A stretch of 64,000 bases of DNA from the NCBI GenBank assembly GCA_029254005.1, contig JAQWYJ010000066.1, positions 1-64,000 of the forward strand. Direction: 5' to 3'. The position numbers and the translations under genes are program-made. Each line of letters starts with the position of its first letter. The stretch's first letter is position 1. The notes under the pieces are model-generated. The model worked only from the letters and a program-made list of their open reading frames with translations, was not told the DNA's origin and did no database searches. The DNA comes from Porticoccaceae bacterium. GTDB taxonomy: Bacteria; Pseudomonadota; Gammaproteobacteria; Pseudomonadales; Porticoccaceae. Below are positions 8,016 through 15,628 of this stretch, in pieces.

Positions 8016-8032
8016 TAAATGTATATACAACT
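8016..8032. promoter_or_regulatory. Predicted operator 1 of the HutC-type regulator
   Basis: TAAATGTATATACAACT contains the perfect palindrome TGTATATACA at 8020-8029, which fits the HutC-subfamily operator pattern GT-M-T-A-K-AC. It lies 18 bp before the regulator start, over the leader or ribosome binding region. Confidence 0.65.
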
Positions 8033-8117
8033 TATCATAAATATACGTTTATTCAAAGCATGGTAATAGTTTATAAATACTATTTTTATGGAATTTGTAC
8101 AATTAAAAGTAGAGCTT

Positions 8118-8134
8118 TAAATGTATATACAACT
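8118..8134. promoter_or_regulatory. Predicted operator 2 of the HutC-type regulator
   Basis: An identical 17-bp copy of operator 1, with the palindrome at 8122-8131, 102 bp away. Together they bracket the promoter region of the regulator-NYN operon, which suggests looping or dual-site repression. Confidence 0.62.
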
Positions 8135-8139
8135 ATACA

Positions 8140-8400
8140 TTAAGTTACCGAATAAATTAGCTCTAGCTTAGCTTTACGTGTTAATTTTTTTATTTCGGCC
8201 TCACGCTTACTTGCGCTACTACGATTATGATTATTCTCAGAATAGACAATACCCAACGCACGACGGCCACGAAAATACTTGGCCCCCACCCTTCCTTTCT
8301 GATGTTCTACCAAACGTCTATCTAAATCAACTGTAATGCCTGTATATAAGCTCTCATCACTGGCTTTAATAATATAAACATACCACTGCCCTTCATCCAT
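8140..8400 (-). CDS. GIY-YIG nuclease-superfamily protein (YhbQ-like)
   Basis: An 86-residue single-domain GIY-YIG protein. The motif appears as WYVYIIKASDESLYTGIT (about 6-23), followed by the conserved arginine in LDRRLVEHQ and the ALGIVYSE segment; the catalytic glutamate lies in REAEIKKLTR. Small proteins of this type are predicted Mg-dependent endonucleases or DNA-binding proteins with poorly defined roles. Its ATG overlaps the sprT stop codon by one base (TAATG), so the two are translationally coupled. Confidence 0.88.
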   Translation of the reverse strand: MDEGQWYVYIIKASDESLYTGITVDLDRRLVEHQKGRVGAKYFRGRRALGIVYSENNHNRSSASKREAEIKKLTRKAKLELIYSVT

Positions 8401-8933
8401 TACTCAAGAACCTGCCGTAAAAATCCGTGGCAGTACTGACAGCGATATCGCACACCATTTTGAACAATTTTTCGGTGTCTAAGAGCGGTTAATTGATGAA
8501 TGCGACAACTGCACTGATAAGAGTATTTAGTATACTGTCGCATCGGAATTCCCGCCAAATCATAGTTGCCAGTGACCACTGGCTCCGCTCCCATAGCACG
8601 CATTGTGTTGCGCCACTCTGCGCCATGCGGCTTGACCTTTGCCAATCCCCAAATACGATCGACAATATAGTGACAAACTTCGTGAGTGACTGTGTTGTGT
8701 AGACTGTCCTGAAAAAATTTTGCAAAAATCCAAGGATTATATCGGATACGCCGTTGTTGGCCCTTTACCTGATACATGCCTGCACATTTTCCCTTCAAAT
8801 CAAAGAATATGGGTACAGGCTCAAAGGATCTGCCAAAAACCGTTTGAGCTTTGGATACGCATAGATTAGTTGCATCAACAATCTTCACTTGTTGCGCGAC
8901 ACTAACAGGCGTAATGGTGTCTTGATTGGTCAT
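8400..8933 (-). CDS. SprT-family zinc metalloprotease-like protein
   Basis: A 177-residue SprT domain protein. The HExxH zinc site is seen as TVTHEVCHYI with further ligand candidate H in KPHGAEW, and a zinc-ribbon tail is formed by the YQCSC and YRCQYCHG cysteines. Bacterial SprT is a relative of eukaryotic Spartan; its bacterial role is not settled. I start at ATG 8933 (MTNQD); an upstream ATG at 8957 adds eight residues and neither has a clear Shine-Dalgarno. It is divergent from the PHP phosphatase gene, with about 60 bp of shared control region, and coupled to the GIY-YIG gene. Confidence 0.87.
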   Translation of the reverse strand: MTNQDTITPVSVAQQVKIVDATNLCVSKAQTVFGRSFEPVPIFFDLKGKCAGMYQVKGQQRRIRYNPWIFAKFFQDSLHNTVTHEVCHYIVDRIWGLAKVKPHGAEWRNTMRAMGAEPVVTGNYDLAGIPMRQYTKYSYQCSCRIHQLTALRHRKIVQNGVRYRCQYCHGFLRQVLE

Positions 8934-8995
8934 TATGAGAGTATAAAGACTGTACATACTGGTACAATAGTTTTTTTATAGCATGCATTAACATT

Positions 8996-9814
8996 ATGAT
9001 CGTGGATCTACACTGCCATACCAATATCTCAGACGGCGCATTGTCACCTGATCAACTTATTTCGCTTGCTGTTTCCAGAGGAGTGGATATGTTGTCGATC
9101 ACTGACCACGATACTTTAGGCGCCTATACTGAAATTACGTCTATACCCACTGAAATGCAGTTGATATGTGGTATCGAGATTTCCAGTCAGTGGCGAGGAC
9201 AAGGTATCCACATCGTTGGCCTTAATGTCGATATGGAAAATAGCGAGCTAAATGACGCAATCTTGCAACAATCACAAATACGAAGACAACGGGCTGAAAA
9301 AATTGCCTATCGGCTTGGTCGTCTGGGATTTTCCAATTGTCTGGAAGGTGCCGCAACTTTGGCAACGAATCAAATTGGCAGGCCGCATTTCGCTCAATAT
9401 TTAACAGATATTGGCGCTGTGAAGAGTACCAACGAGGCCTTTAAAAAATATCTGGGCGCAGGCAAGCTGGGTGATATTAAGGAACATTGGCCAGATATCG
9501 AATTGTCTATAAAATTGATTCGACAAGCTGGAGGTATTGCAGTGCTAGCACACCCGAGTAAATATAAAATGACACGTAGTAAATTGACCTCACTTATCAG
9601 TGATTTTAAAGATTCAAAAGGGCAGGCAATAGAAGTTGTCTCGGGCCTTCAAATACCCTCTCTGACCAAGGATCTTGCAAAACTTAGCCTTCAATTCAAT
9701 CTATTAGCATCCTGCGGATCAGACTTCCATTCCCTCGACAAGTCTTGGGCCTCACTGGGTAAAGCCAGTCAACTGCCTGAGATATGCAAGCCGGTTTGGT
9801 CGCAGTGGAGTTAA
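8996..9814 (+). CDS. PHP-domain phosphoesterase (RNase AM/YciV family)
   Basis: A 272-residue PHP protein. Metal-binding motifs are DLHCHTNISDG (3-13), SITDHDTLG (about 34-42), the VLAHPSKY histidine (about 184) and GSDFHS (about 240). This family (E. coli RNase AM, formerly TrpH/YciV) removes nucleotides from the 5' end of RNA and hydrolyses 3',5'-nucleotide bisphosphates such as pAp. Length and motifs match the family throughout. The start has no recognisable Shine-Dalgarno. Confidence 0.9.
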   Translation: MIVDLHCHTNISDGALSPDQLISLAVSRGVDMLSITDHDTLGAYTEITSIPTEMQLICGIEISSQWRGQGIHIVGLNVDMENSELNDAILQQSQIRRQRAEKIAYRLGRLGFSNCLEGAATLATNQIGRPHFAQYLTDIGAVKSTNEAFKKYLGAGKLGDIKEHWPDIELSIKLIRQAGGIAVLAHPSKYKMTRSKLTSLISDFKDSKGQAIEVVSGLQIPSLTKDLAKLSLQFNLLASCGSDFHSLDKSWASLGKASQLPEICKPVWSQWS

Positions 9815-9860
9815 TCCTTCGCGGGTTAATTCCGTAGATCGACATTCATGTGTATACTCC

Positions 9861-9878
9861 TTCCCGCCCAGGCGGGAA
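9861..9878. repeat. GC-rich hairpin upstream of the yibN-grxC-secB cluster
   Basis: TTCCCGCC and GGCGGGAA are perfect 8-bp arms around CA. No T-run follows on either strand, so it is not a standard terminator. TATACT just upstream (9853-9858) could be a -10 box, which would put the hairpin near the 5' end of the yibN transcript. Confidence 0.4.
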
Positions 9879-9912
9879 ATAATGCAAACCTCAACTTGAA
9901 GGATATAGCTAC

Positions 9913-10323
9913 GTGGATATTTTTATTTTTGCCAGCGAACAATGGCTGCTACTCAGTACATTTTTGGTGCTTTTGTACCTGTTTATTTTTACTGAGCGAA
10001 CAAAAGGTGGGAAACCTATTTCTAGCACTGAACTTGTGTCCGCGATGAATGCAGAGACCGCCATTCTAATTGACGTACGACCCTCAAATGAATTTCAGGC
10101 AGGTCATATCCATGGTGCGATTGATATTCCACATACGAAAATTGCTAGCCGGATAAGTGAGCTAGAAAAATATCGTGAAAGAACCATCGTCTTAGTTGAC
10201 CAAATGGGGCAACATGCAGGCTCCGCGGGTAAAATTCTTTCTAAAGATGGTTTTAATGTGCGCCGCCTAAGCGGCGGTATGAACGACTGGCAACATCAAA
10301 ATATGCCTGTTGTTAAGAATTAA
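9913..10323 (+). CDS. yibN: YibN-like membrane-anchored rhodanese-fold protein (active-site Cys missing)
   Basis: A 136-residue protein with one N-terminal membrane segment (about 10-27, WLLLSTFLVLLYLFIF) and a rhodanese domain (about 38-132, with LIDVRPSNEFQAGHIHGA). The position of the sulfur-accepting cysteine reads IVLVDQMGQHAG: Asp replaces Cys, so sulfurtransferase activity is not expected. It starts at a GTG preceded by AAGGA. The order yibN-grxC-secB is conserved in gammaproteobacteria; YibN has been tied to the Sec/YidC membrane-insertion machinery, which fits a structural and not an enzymatic role. Confidence 0.9.
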   Translation: MDIFIFASEQWLLLSTFLVLLYLFIFTERTKGGKPISSTELVSAMNAETAILIDVRPSNEFQAGHIHGAIDIPHTKIASRISELEKYRERTIVLVDQMGQHAGSAGKILSKDGFNVRRLSGGMNDWQHQNMPVVKN

Positions 10324-10359
10324 TAGATCGACACACATCTAGGTTTCTAAGGAATTACT

Positions 10360-10620
10360 ATGCCATCCATAACAGTCTACAGTACGCGATTTTGCCCCTA
10401 TTGCACTGCAGCAAAAAGTCTCTTGTCAGCCAAGGGCGCAGACTATAATGAAATCGCTGTTGATAGCGATCCACAGCTACGACTGGAAATTGCCGAGCGA
10501 AGCGGGCAGAGAACAGTTCCGCAAATTTGGATAAATGAAGATCATATTGGCGGCTACTCAGAGCTTGCGGCACTAGAGGCCAGCGGCACTTTAGATGAGT
10601 TGCTATCCCCTCAGGGTTGA
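10360..10620 (+). CDS. grxC: Glutaredoxin 3
   Basis: An 86-residue glutaredoxin with the dithiol active site CPYC at residues 12-15, the cis-proline segment TVPQIWI and the glutathione-binding GGYSELAAL. It reduces protein disulfides and glutathione mixed disulfides, using GSH. The ATG has AAGGA 6 nt upstream. It lies between yibN and secB, as in Pseudomonas and E. coli. Confidence 0.96.
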   Translation: MPSITVYSTRFCPYCTAAKSLLSAKGADYNEIAVDSDPQLRLEIAERSGQRTVPQIWINEDHIGGYSELAALEASGTLDELLSPQG

Positions 10621-10684
10621 ATTCGACAAAATTGGCGCCATATTAATATAGTAGATTGACAATATACCTTAAAAGGCTTTAAAC

Positions 10685-11194
10685 ATGACTGACGAAACAA
10701 CTGCTGCAGCACCCTCTGCAGAACCATCAAAGGCTGGACCAGAGTTTGCAGTCCAGCGCATCTATCTCAAAGACCTTTCCTTTGAGACCCCTATGGGAGC
10801 AGCTGCCTTCCAAAAGCAGTGGCAACCAAAAGTAAATCAAGATCTGAACACCAAGAGTGGCAAGGTGGCCGACGATGTTTATGAGGTGGCTTTACGTCTT
10901 ACCATAACAGTCACCGATGGTGAAAATACTATTTATTTGATTGAAGTAGAACAGGCAGGTCTGTTTACAATAAAGGGTTTGGAATCTCAACAACTCACCC
11001 ACGTGATCAACACGACCTGTCCTAGTATGTTGTTCCCCTATGCTAGAGAAGTAATTGATAATGTGCTCACTAAAGGTTCTTTTCCTGCGCTAATGTTACC
11101 GCCAATCAATTTTGAAGCCTTATTTGCTTCTGCAGTCAAACAGGCTGAAGAGAATGCAGCTGAGGAAGCCAACAAAGAAGGCACTACGCACTAG
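10685..11194 (+). CDS. secB: Protein-export chaperone SecB
   Basis: A 169-residue cytosolic chaperone that keeps preproteins unfolded and hands them to SecA. Conserved segments include FAVQRIYLKDLSFE (about 21-34), EVEQAGLF and the CPSMLFPYAREVIDN block (about 113-127). The N- and C-terminal tails are Ala/Glu-rich and slightly longer than in E. coli SecB (155 aa). AAAAGG precedes the ATG. It is the last gene of the yibN-grxC-secB block and is convergent with ntrC. Confidence 0.97.
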   Translation: MTDETTAAAPSAEPSKAGPEFAVQRIYLKDLSFETPMGAAAFQKQWQPKVNQDLNTKSGKVADDVYEVALRLTITVTDGENTIYLIEVEQAGLFTIKGLESQQLTHVINTTCPSMLFPYAREVIDNVLTKGSFPALMLPPINFEALFASAVKQAEENAAEEANKEGTTH

Positions 11195-11233
11195 ACACAA
11201 GACCATGTAAAATCCTTAGGCCTTACCTAACAG

Positions 11234-11257
11234 CAGACTCTCTTGCCAGGGAGTCTG
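11234..11257. terminator. Hairpin between convergent secB and ntrC (weak terminator candidate)
   Basis: CAGACTCTC and GGGAGTCTG make a 9-bp stem with one G-T pair and a 6-nt loop. No T-run follows on either strand, so factor-independent termination is doubtful. Confidence 0.35.
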
Positions 11258-11262
11258 TGATC

Positions 11263-12684
11263 TCAAGTTTCATTATCTTCCATGCTATAGTCTTGCAGCT
11301 TTCGAGTGAGCGTATTGCGTCCCCAGCCCAGAAGCAATGCTGCATCCTTTTTACGCCCCCCTGTGTGAGCTAACGCTATCTCAATCATTGCCTTTTCAAA
11401 GTCGGGAATTGCCTGCTCTAAAATATTTTGATGACCACCTTGTAACTCTTTTTCAGCCCAAGATCGTAGCATTTGCCGCCAGTCACCATCTACGGTGGAT
11501 CTTCGCTTAGCACTTTCTGCCTTTAGCTCAGTAGGTAAATCCGAAAGTAAAACCTCTCGACCAGCCGCCATAACCGTTAACCAACGACAAATATTTTCTA
11601 GTTGACGAACATTCCCAGGCCACGTCAAATCCAAAAAAAACGCTCGGGCTTCGGGCGATAAAATTTTCGGCTCCATTTCTAACTCTTTGGCAGCACGCTG
11701 AAAAAAGTGCTCCATTAACTGTGGAATATCCTCGCGGCGGTCAGCTAACCTAGGCAAATGCACACGAATCACGTTAATACGGTGAAAGAGATCTTCCCGA
11801 AAACGACCATTTTTTACCAATTCTTCCAAATTTTGGTGGGTTGCCGCTATGATTCGCACATTAACCTTAATCGCTGTTTGTCCACCAACGCGATAGAATT
11901 CTCCATCAGCCAACACACGCAGTAATCGAGTTTGGGCCTCGCCGGGCATATCACCAATTTCATCAAGAAATAGGGTACCTCCATTGGCCTGCTCAAATCG
12001 ACCCTCTCGCCGCTGAGATGCTCCGGTAAAGGACCCTTTTTCATGTCCAAATAACTCGGACTCGATAAGATCTCGAGGAATAGCCGCCATGTTTAAAGCA
12101 ATGAACTTGGCGCTTTTTCGCGGACTATGCTTGTGTAAAGCCTGAGCAACAAGCTCTTTACCTGTGCCTGATTCACCATTAATTAATACGGTTATATTAG
12201 AGTTGGACAGCCTACCAATCGCTCTAAATACTTCCTGCATCGCTGGTGCTTCACCAATAATTTCCTGCTGTATAGGTGCTGGTGGTGTAGGCTCCGAACT
12301 TGACCGCAATTCGAGAGAAAAGGACGCCGCTCTTCGACTTACATCAACTAACTCGTCAAGATCAAACGGTTTGGGAAGATATTCAAAAGCACCTCCTTGA
12401 TATGCCGCAACAGCACTGTCAAGATCTGAATGTGCAGTGGTAATAATTACTGGAATAGTGGGATAGCGACTATTAAGCTCTTTTAATAAATCAAGGCCAT
12501 CAATGCCTGGCATACGAATATCAGATACGATGATGTCTGGCTGAGCCGAACCTAAAGCCGTCAATAAAGCATCGCCGTTTTCAAAACTGCGAACCTTATT
12601 ACCATCTCTTGTTATCGCCTTCTCCATGACCCATCTAAGCGATCGATCATCTTCGGCAATCCACACCTGTGCATTACTGTTCAT
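11263..12684 (-). CDS. ntrC: Nitrogen regulation response regulator NtrC
   Basis: Sigma54-dependent activator of 473 residues. The receiver domain has phosphoacceptor D55 (IVSDIRMPG). The AAA+ domain has Walker A GESGTGKE, the sigma54-contact loop as GSFTGA (Ser for the common Ala), Walker [12 protein letters not shown] and the arginine-rich [12 protein letters not shown] Fis-type helix-turn-helix ends the protein ([16 protein letters not shown]). It activates nitrogen-assimilation promoters when phosphorylated by NtrB. I start at ATG 12684, which aligns with NtrC proteins and overlaps the ntrB end by 11 bp; the longer frame from 12783 lies inside ntrB. Predicted targets in this window are its own operon and the glutamine synthetase gene. 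Confidence 0.96.
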   Translation of the reverse strand: MNSNAQVWIAEDDRSLRWVMEKAITRDGNKVRSFENGDALLTALGSAQPDIIVSDIRMPGIDGLDLLKELNSRYPTIPVIITTAHSDLDSAVAAYQGGAFEYLPKPFDLDELVDVSRRAASFSLELRSSSEPTPPAPIQQEIIGEAPAMQEVFRAIGRLSNSNITVLINGESGTGKELVAQALHKHSPRKSAKFIALNMAAIPRDLIESELFGHEKGSFTGASQRREGRFEQANGGTLFLDEIGDMPGEAQTRLLRVLADGEFYRVGGQTAIKVNVRIIAATHQNLEELVKNGRFREDLFHRINVIRVHLPRLADRREDIPQLMEHFFQRAAKELEMEPKILSPEARAFFLDLTWPGNVRQLENICRWLTVMAAGREVLLSDLPTELKAESAKRRSTVDGDWRQMLRSWAEKELQGGHQNILEQAIPDFEKAMIEIALAHTGGRKKDAALLLGWGRNTLTRKLQDYSMEDNET

Positions 12685-13765
12685 AGCTATCTCTAATTGG
12701 TATATAAATAGAGAACCTGGTATTGCCAGGTTCAGAGATGCACTCAATAGTTCCCTGATGTGCATTAATAGCAGTTTGGGCAATAGTTAAGCCCAGGCCA
12801 GAACCATCACTTCGTCCGCTAATCATAGGAAAAAAAATCTTCTGAGCAATATCAGATAAAATACCGGGTCCATTATCAATAATATCTATTCGACACACGA
12901 CACGATGACGACGTCCGGCTATCGTAAAACTTCGCTGAATTCTTGATTTAAATATGATCTTTGGGACGAAAGTATTCGACTCTAAAACCGCCTGCATTGC
13001 GTTGCGCGCGACATTTAAAACAGCTTGGATAAGCTGCGAGCGATCAACATTTAGCATCGGAATACTGGGATCATAGTCTCGAGTAATATCTAGCGTTCCC
13101 TGAACTTCAGCCTGCAAAAGACCAGCAACATGCTCGGTAACCTCATGCACATTGAGTAGCTCGTACTGAGGCACCTGATTAGGTCCTAGCAACCGATCCA
13201 CAAGATTTCTTAACCGATCAACCTCAGCTTTGATAATTTGACAAAACTCTAGGGTTTCATCACCTAAACCACGCTCGGTTATTTCTTGCTCTAATAATTG
13301 TGCCGCACCACGTATACCTCCTAAAGGATTTTTAATTTCATGAGCAAGACCGCGGACCAAACTTTTTGAGGTGTCATGGACCGATAACAGTGCTTCTTCT
13401 CGATTAATTTTGAGAAATCGATCTATAGGCTGCAATTCCATAATCAACATACGCTGACCATCCACGTCCATGGGTGTCACCGTGTAATCGACCTTGGGTA
13501 AAACATTGGAGGCTAAAATACGCAGAGTTTCATGGCGTCGCGTATGCGGACTGCCAGATCTCAGAACATCATGCAAGGTTAGCTTACAATCTTCGGCATC
13601 ACGAAATAGATCCACTATATCAGACCCCATTAAGCGAGAACTGCCCATTTGTAATAGAGATTCGGCAGATGAATTGACGTAACCGATCATTAGATTGGAG
13701 TTGAGTAATAACACTGCAGAATTCAAGTTATCAAGCAATGATCTGTGAAATAGCTCTGAATCCAT
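12674..13765 (-). CDS. ntrB: Nitrogen regulation sensor histidine kinase NtrB
   Basis: Soluble 363-residue kinase/phosphatase partner of NtrC. An N-terminal PAS domain (about 5-115) is followed by the H box GLAHEIKNPLGGIRGAAQLL region (His near 142), an N box (VLNVARNAMQAV), G1 (IIDNGPGI) and G2 (DGSGLGLTIAQ). It has no membrane segment; in the family it senses nitrogen status through PII protein. It overlaps ntrC by 11 bp. An NtrC-type box sits about 160 bp upstream, across a TATAAT. Confidence 0.95.
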   Translation of the reverse strand: MDSELFHRSLLDNLNSAVLLLNSNLMIGYVNSSAESLLQMGSSRLMGSDIVDLFRDAEDCKLTLHDVLRSGSPHTRRHETLRILASNVLPKVDYTVTPMDVDGQRMLIMELQPIDRFLKINREEALLSVHDTSKSLVRGLAHEIKNPLGGIRGAAQLLEQEITERGLGDETLEFCQIIKAEVDRLRNLVDRLLGPNQVPQYELLNVHEVTEHVAGLLQAEVQGTLDITRDYDPSIPMLNVDRSQLIQAVLNVARNAMQAVLESNTFVPKIIFKSRIQRSFTIAGRRHRVVCRIDIIDNGPGILSDIAQKIFFPMISGRSDGSGLGLTIAQTAINAHQGTIECISEPGNTRFSIYIPIRDSYEQ

Positions 13766-13920
13766 AAACGTTGCAGATCTCTATAAGTGATGGGCATTAG
13801 TAATAGTGTTGATATAGTTCAATGCAATAAGCACGCCAATTGTCAAAAAGCATTAACCAGCTTACAGCGTGCATTTCGGCCGAGTAGTTAAAAAAACACC
13901 TACCAGTCATCACATTAAAG

Positions 13921-13937
13921 CGCACCATTATAGTGCA
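13921..13937 (-). promoter_or_regulatory. NtrC-binding site overlapping a -10 box upstream of ntrBC
   Basis: CGCACCATTATAGTGCA differs from the NtrC consensus TGCACCA-N3-TGGTGCA at only two of 14 specified positions. On the minus strand a perfect TATAAT (13932-13927) lies inside it, so bound NtrC would block that promoter. This parallels the glnL operator of enteric bacteria. Confidence 0.65.
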
Positions 13938-14040
13938 TACTATGAATACTCATTATGCCGATTGCAAATTTATTGCCTAGTAATAAAGTTAAAAACACGA
14001 TACGAAGGATTTCGAGATTAGGTCAAACCGTCTAGGCAAA

Positions 14041-14077
14041 AAAAACCCCGAAGGTCTCGTAGACATCCGGGGTTTTT
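14041..14077 (-). terminator. Rho-independent terminator of glutamine synthetase gene
   Basis: AAAAACCCCG and CGGGGTTTTT are perfect 10-bp arms; the 17-nt loop contains a secondary GTCT/AGAC hairpin. On the minus strand the stem runs into eight Ts. It separates the synthetase transcript from ntrBC, so the two are not simply one operon. Confidence 0.9.
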
Positions 14078-14101
14078 CTATCACGCGGGTATAACGTCGT
14101 T

Positions 14102-15112
14102 TTACGCCAACGCTTCTTTCGTCGTTTTAATAATTGCTGCTGCAACCTTGTAGGGATCTGCGTTAGACGCAGTTCTGCGATCCTCTAGACGACCTTTCCA
14201 ACCGTCTTCAACGGTACCGATGGGGATACGAATTGAAGACCCTCGATCAGATACACCAAAGCTAAACTCGTCAATTGACTGAGTCTCATGCAATCCTGTC
14301 AAACGTTGATTGTTGTCAGCGCCGTATACACTGATGTGACGTTCAATATTTTTACCAAACTCTTCACAAATTTTGGTGAAAATTGACTCATCACCTAAAT
14401 CACGCATTGGCCCATTAGAGAAATTGGCGTGCATGCCCGATCCATTCCAGTCCGTGTTACCAAGTGGTTTGGGGTGATAATTAATGGAAAAACCATATTT
14501 TTCACCCGTACGCTCAAGCAGGTATCTAGCAACCCAAATCTCGTCTCCCGCTTCTTTTGCACCTTTGGCAAAGCACTGAAATTCCCACTGACCCGCTGCA
14601 ACTTCAGCATTAATGCCTTCAACATTAATACCCGCCTCTAAACAGATATCTAAATGCTCTTCAACACACGCTCTGCCGTAGGCATTAGCTGCACCAACAG
14701 AACAATAATAAGGGCCCTGTGGACGAGGGAAACCACCGTGGGGGAAACCAGGAGGTAATTGAGTGTCCTCATCCCACAAGAAGTACTCTTGCTCAAATCC
14801 GAACCAAAAGTCATTGTCATCGTCATCAATAGTTGCCCGGCCATTTGAGACGTGAGGAGTACCGTCAGCATTGAGTACTTCAGTCATTACCAAAAATGCG
14901 TTGCTCCTATCTGGATCTGGATAGATAGCGACAGGTCTGAGCAAGCAATCGCTCGCGTTTCCCTCAGCTTGCTCAGTAGAACTACCGTCGAAAGACCACA
15001 TTGGGCACTCTTCAAGGGTTCCGCCGAAATTGTTGCGAACTTGGGTTTTGCTACGCAAGCTTTGCGTTGGCGCATAACCGTCCAGCCAAATATATTCTAA
15101 CTTTGCTTTCAT
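14102..15112 (-). CDS. Glutamine synthetase, type II (eukaryote-like GSII)
   Basis: ATP-dependent ligation of ammonia to glutamate. At 336 residues it is far shorter than bacterial GlnA (GSI, about 470). It has GSII hallmarks: EYIWLDGY near the N-terminus, WSFDGSSTEQAEG (about 39-51), FGFEQEYF (about 104-111), the NAEVAAGQWEFQ segment, GSGMHANFS, and the C-terminal RRTASNADPY. The GSI adenylylation loop (NLYDLPPEE-type, Tyr397) is absent, so GlnE control is not expected. It sits beside ntrBC, where most gammaproteobacteria carry GlnA. Upstream are an exact sigma54 promoter and two NtrC-like sites; a strong terminator follows. GAGAG stands 9 nt before the ATG. GSI may exist elsewhere in the genome. 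Confidence 0.93.
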   Translation of the reverse strand: MKAKLEYIWLDGYAPTQSLRSKTQVRNNFGGTLEECPMWSFDGSSTEQAEGNASDCLLRPVAIYPDPDRSNAFLVMTEVLNADGTPHVSNGRATIDDDDNDFWFGFEQEYFLWDEDTQLPPGFPHGGFPRPQGPYYCSVGAANAYGRACVEEHLDICLEAGINVEGINAEVAAGQWEFQCFAKGAKEAGDEIWVARYLLERTGEKYGFSINYHPKPLGNTDWNGSGMHANFSNGPMRDLGDESIFTKICEEFGKNIERHISVYGADNNQRLTGLHETQSIDEFSFGVSDRGSSIRIPIGTVEDGWKGRLEDRRTASNADPYKVAAAIIKTTKEALA

Positions 15113-15172
15113 TTTTGTTGACTCTCCGTTTTGGTAAATTCGTAAGATTTATGATTACAGCCTGATTTCGTT

Positions 15173-15181
15173 AGTATAACA
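15173..15181 (-). promoter_or_regulatory. Possible extended -10 (sigma70) promoter of GSII
   Basis: The minus strand reads TGTTATACT, an extended -10 (TGn plus TATACT), about 60 bp before the GSII ATG, with no -35. It could give basal expression alongside the sigma54 promoter. Confidence 0.35.
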
Positions 15182-15321
15182 GTCAAACTAACCCTGCGGC
15201 CTTGAAAACTGCTCCGCGATATTTTATCTACAATTAAATTAAGCCGCAGAATATATCGGGGGTCGTAATAACGTCATTGCACATAGCACGGTACGTCAAT
15301 TGCTTAGGTTATGTTTCGAAG

Positions 15322-15337
15322 TGCAATTGTCGTGCCA
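15322..15337 (-). promoter_or_regulatory. Sigma54 (-24/-12) promoter of GSII
   Basis: The minus strand reads TGGCACG-ACAA-TTGCA, an exact match to the sigma54 consensus TGGCACG-N4-TTGCW with correct spacing. It points toward GSII. The expected start is near 15312, giving a leader of about 200 nt that contains a CTGCGGC/GCCGCAG inverted repeat. Confidence 0.85.
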
Positions 15338-15440
15338 ATGAAATTGATAACTAAGAAATCAAACCAAGCCGCATAGAATGGGGCTTTTGAGCATCCAGAT
15401 ACTTTATCTTTTATCGAGCACATCATCAAATCCTTCTTAT

Positions 15441-15457
15441 TGCTCTTTTTTGGTGCA
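15441..15457. promoter_or_regulatory. NtrC upstream activating site 1 of GSII
   Basis: TGCTCTTTTTTGGTGCA matches 11 of 14 specified positions of the NtrC consensus. It is centred about 138 bp upstream of the predicted sigma54 start. Confidence 0.6.
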
Positions 15458-15471
15458 AAATTTCTACTTTA

Positions 15472-15488
15472 CGCACTTTTTTGGTGCG
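15472..15488. promoter_or_regulatory. NtrC upstream activating site 2 of GSII
   Basis: CGCACTTTTTTGGTGCG keeps GCAC and GTGC in dyad, 10 of 14 consensus positions. It is centred 31 bp (about three helical turns) from site 1, like the paired sites of enteric glnAp2. Confidence 0.55.
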
Positions 15489-15628
15489 ATAAGGCGTTTC
15501 CCGCCAACGCTTCTATTTATTATGTCTCATTTGTACTACGCATCATCCAAAGAGCAGAAAATCAACTTACATATAAACACTAACCCCTGTGTCAACAACA
15601 GAGGTACACTCTTGTTGGCCAATACTAA

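Larger units (their letters stand above)
13766..14101. other. Intergenic region between ntrB and glutamine synthetase
   Basis: A 336-bp stretch without a gene. It holds the glutamine synthetase terminator (14041-14077) and the NtrC box/-10 (13921-13937). I see nothing further that I can support. Confidence 0.7.

Noticed and set aside
8933-8996. A LexA/SOS box between sprT and the PHP gene (CTGTACATACTGGTAC)
   Set aside because: The required CTG-N10-CAG spacing is not met.
9848-10048. A 66-codon frame overlapping the start of yibN
   Set aside because: It reads a different frame through the yibN anchor and the GC hairpin; yibN explains the region.
11234-11257. Rho-independent terminator between secB and ntrC
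   Set aside because: The stem is good but no T-run follows on either strand; kept only as a low-confidence hairpin.
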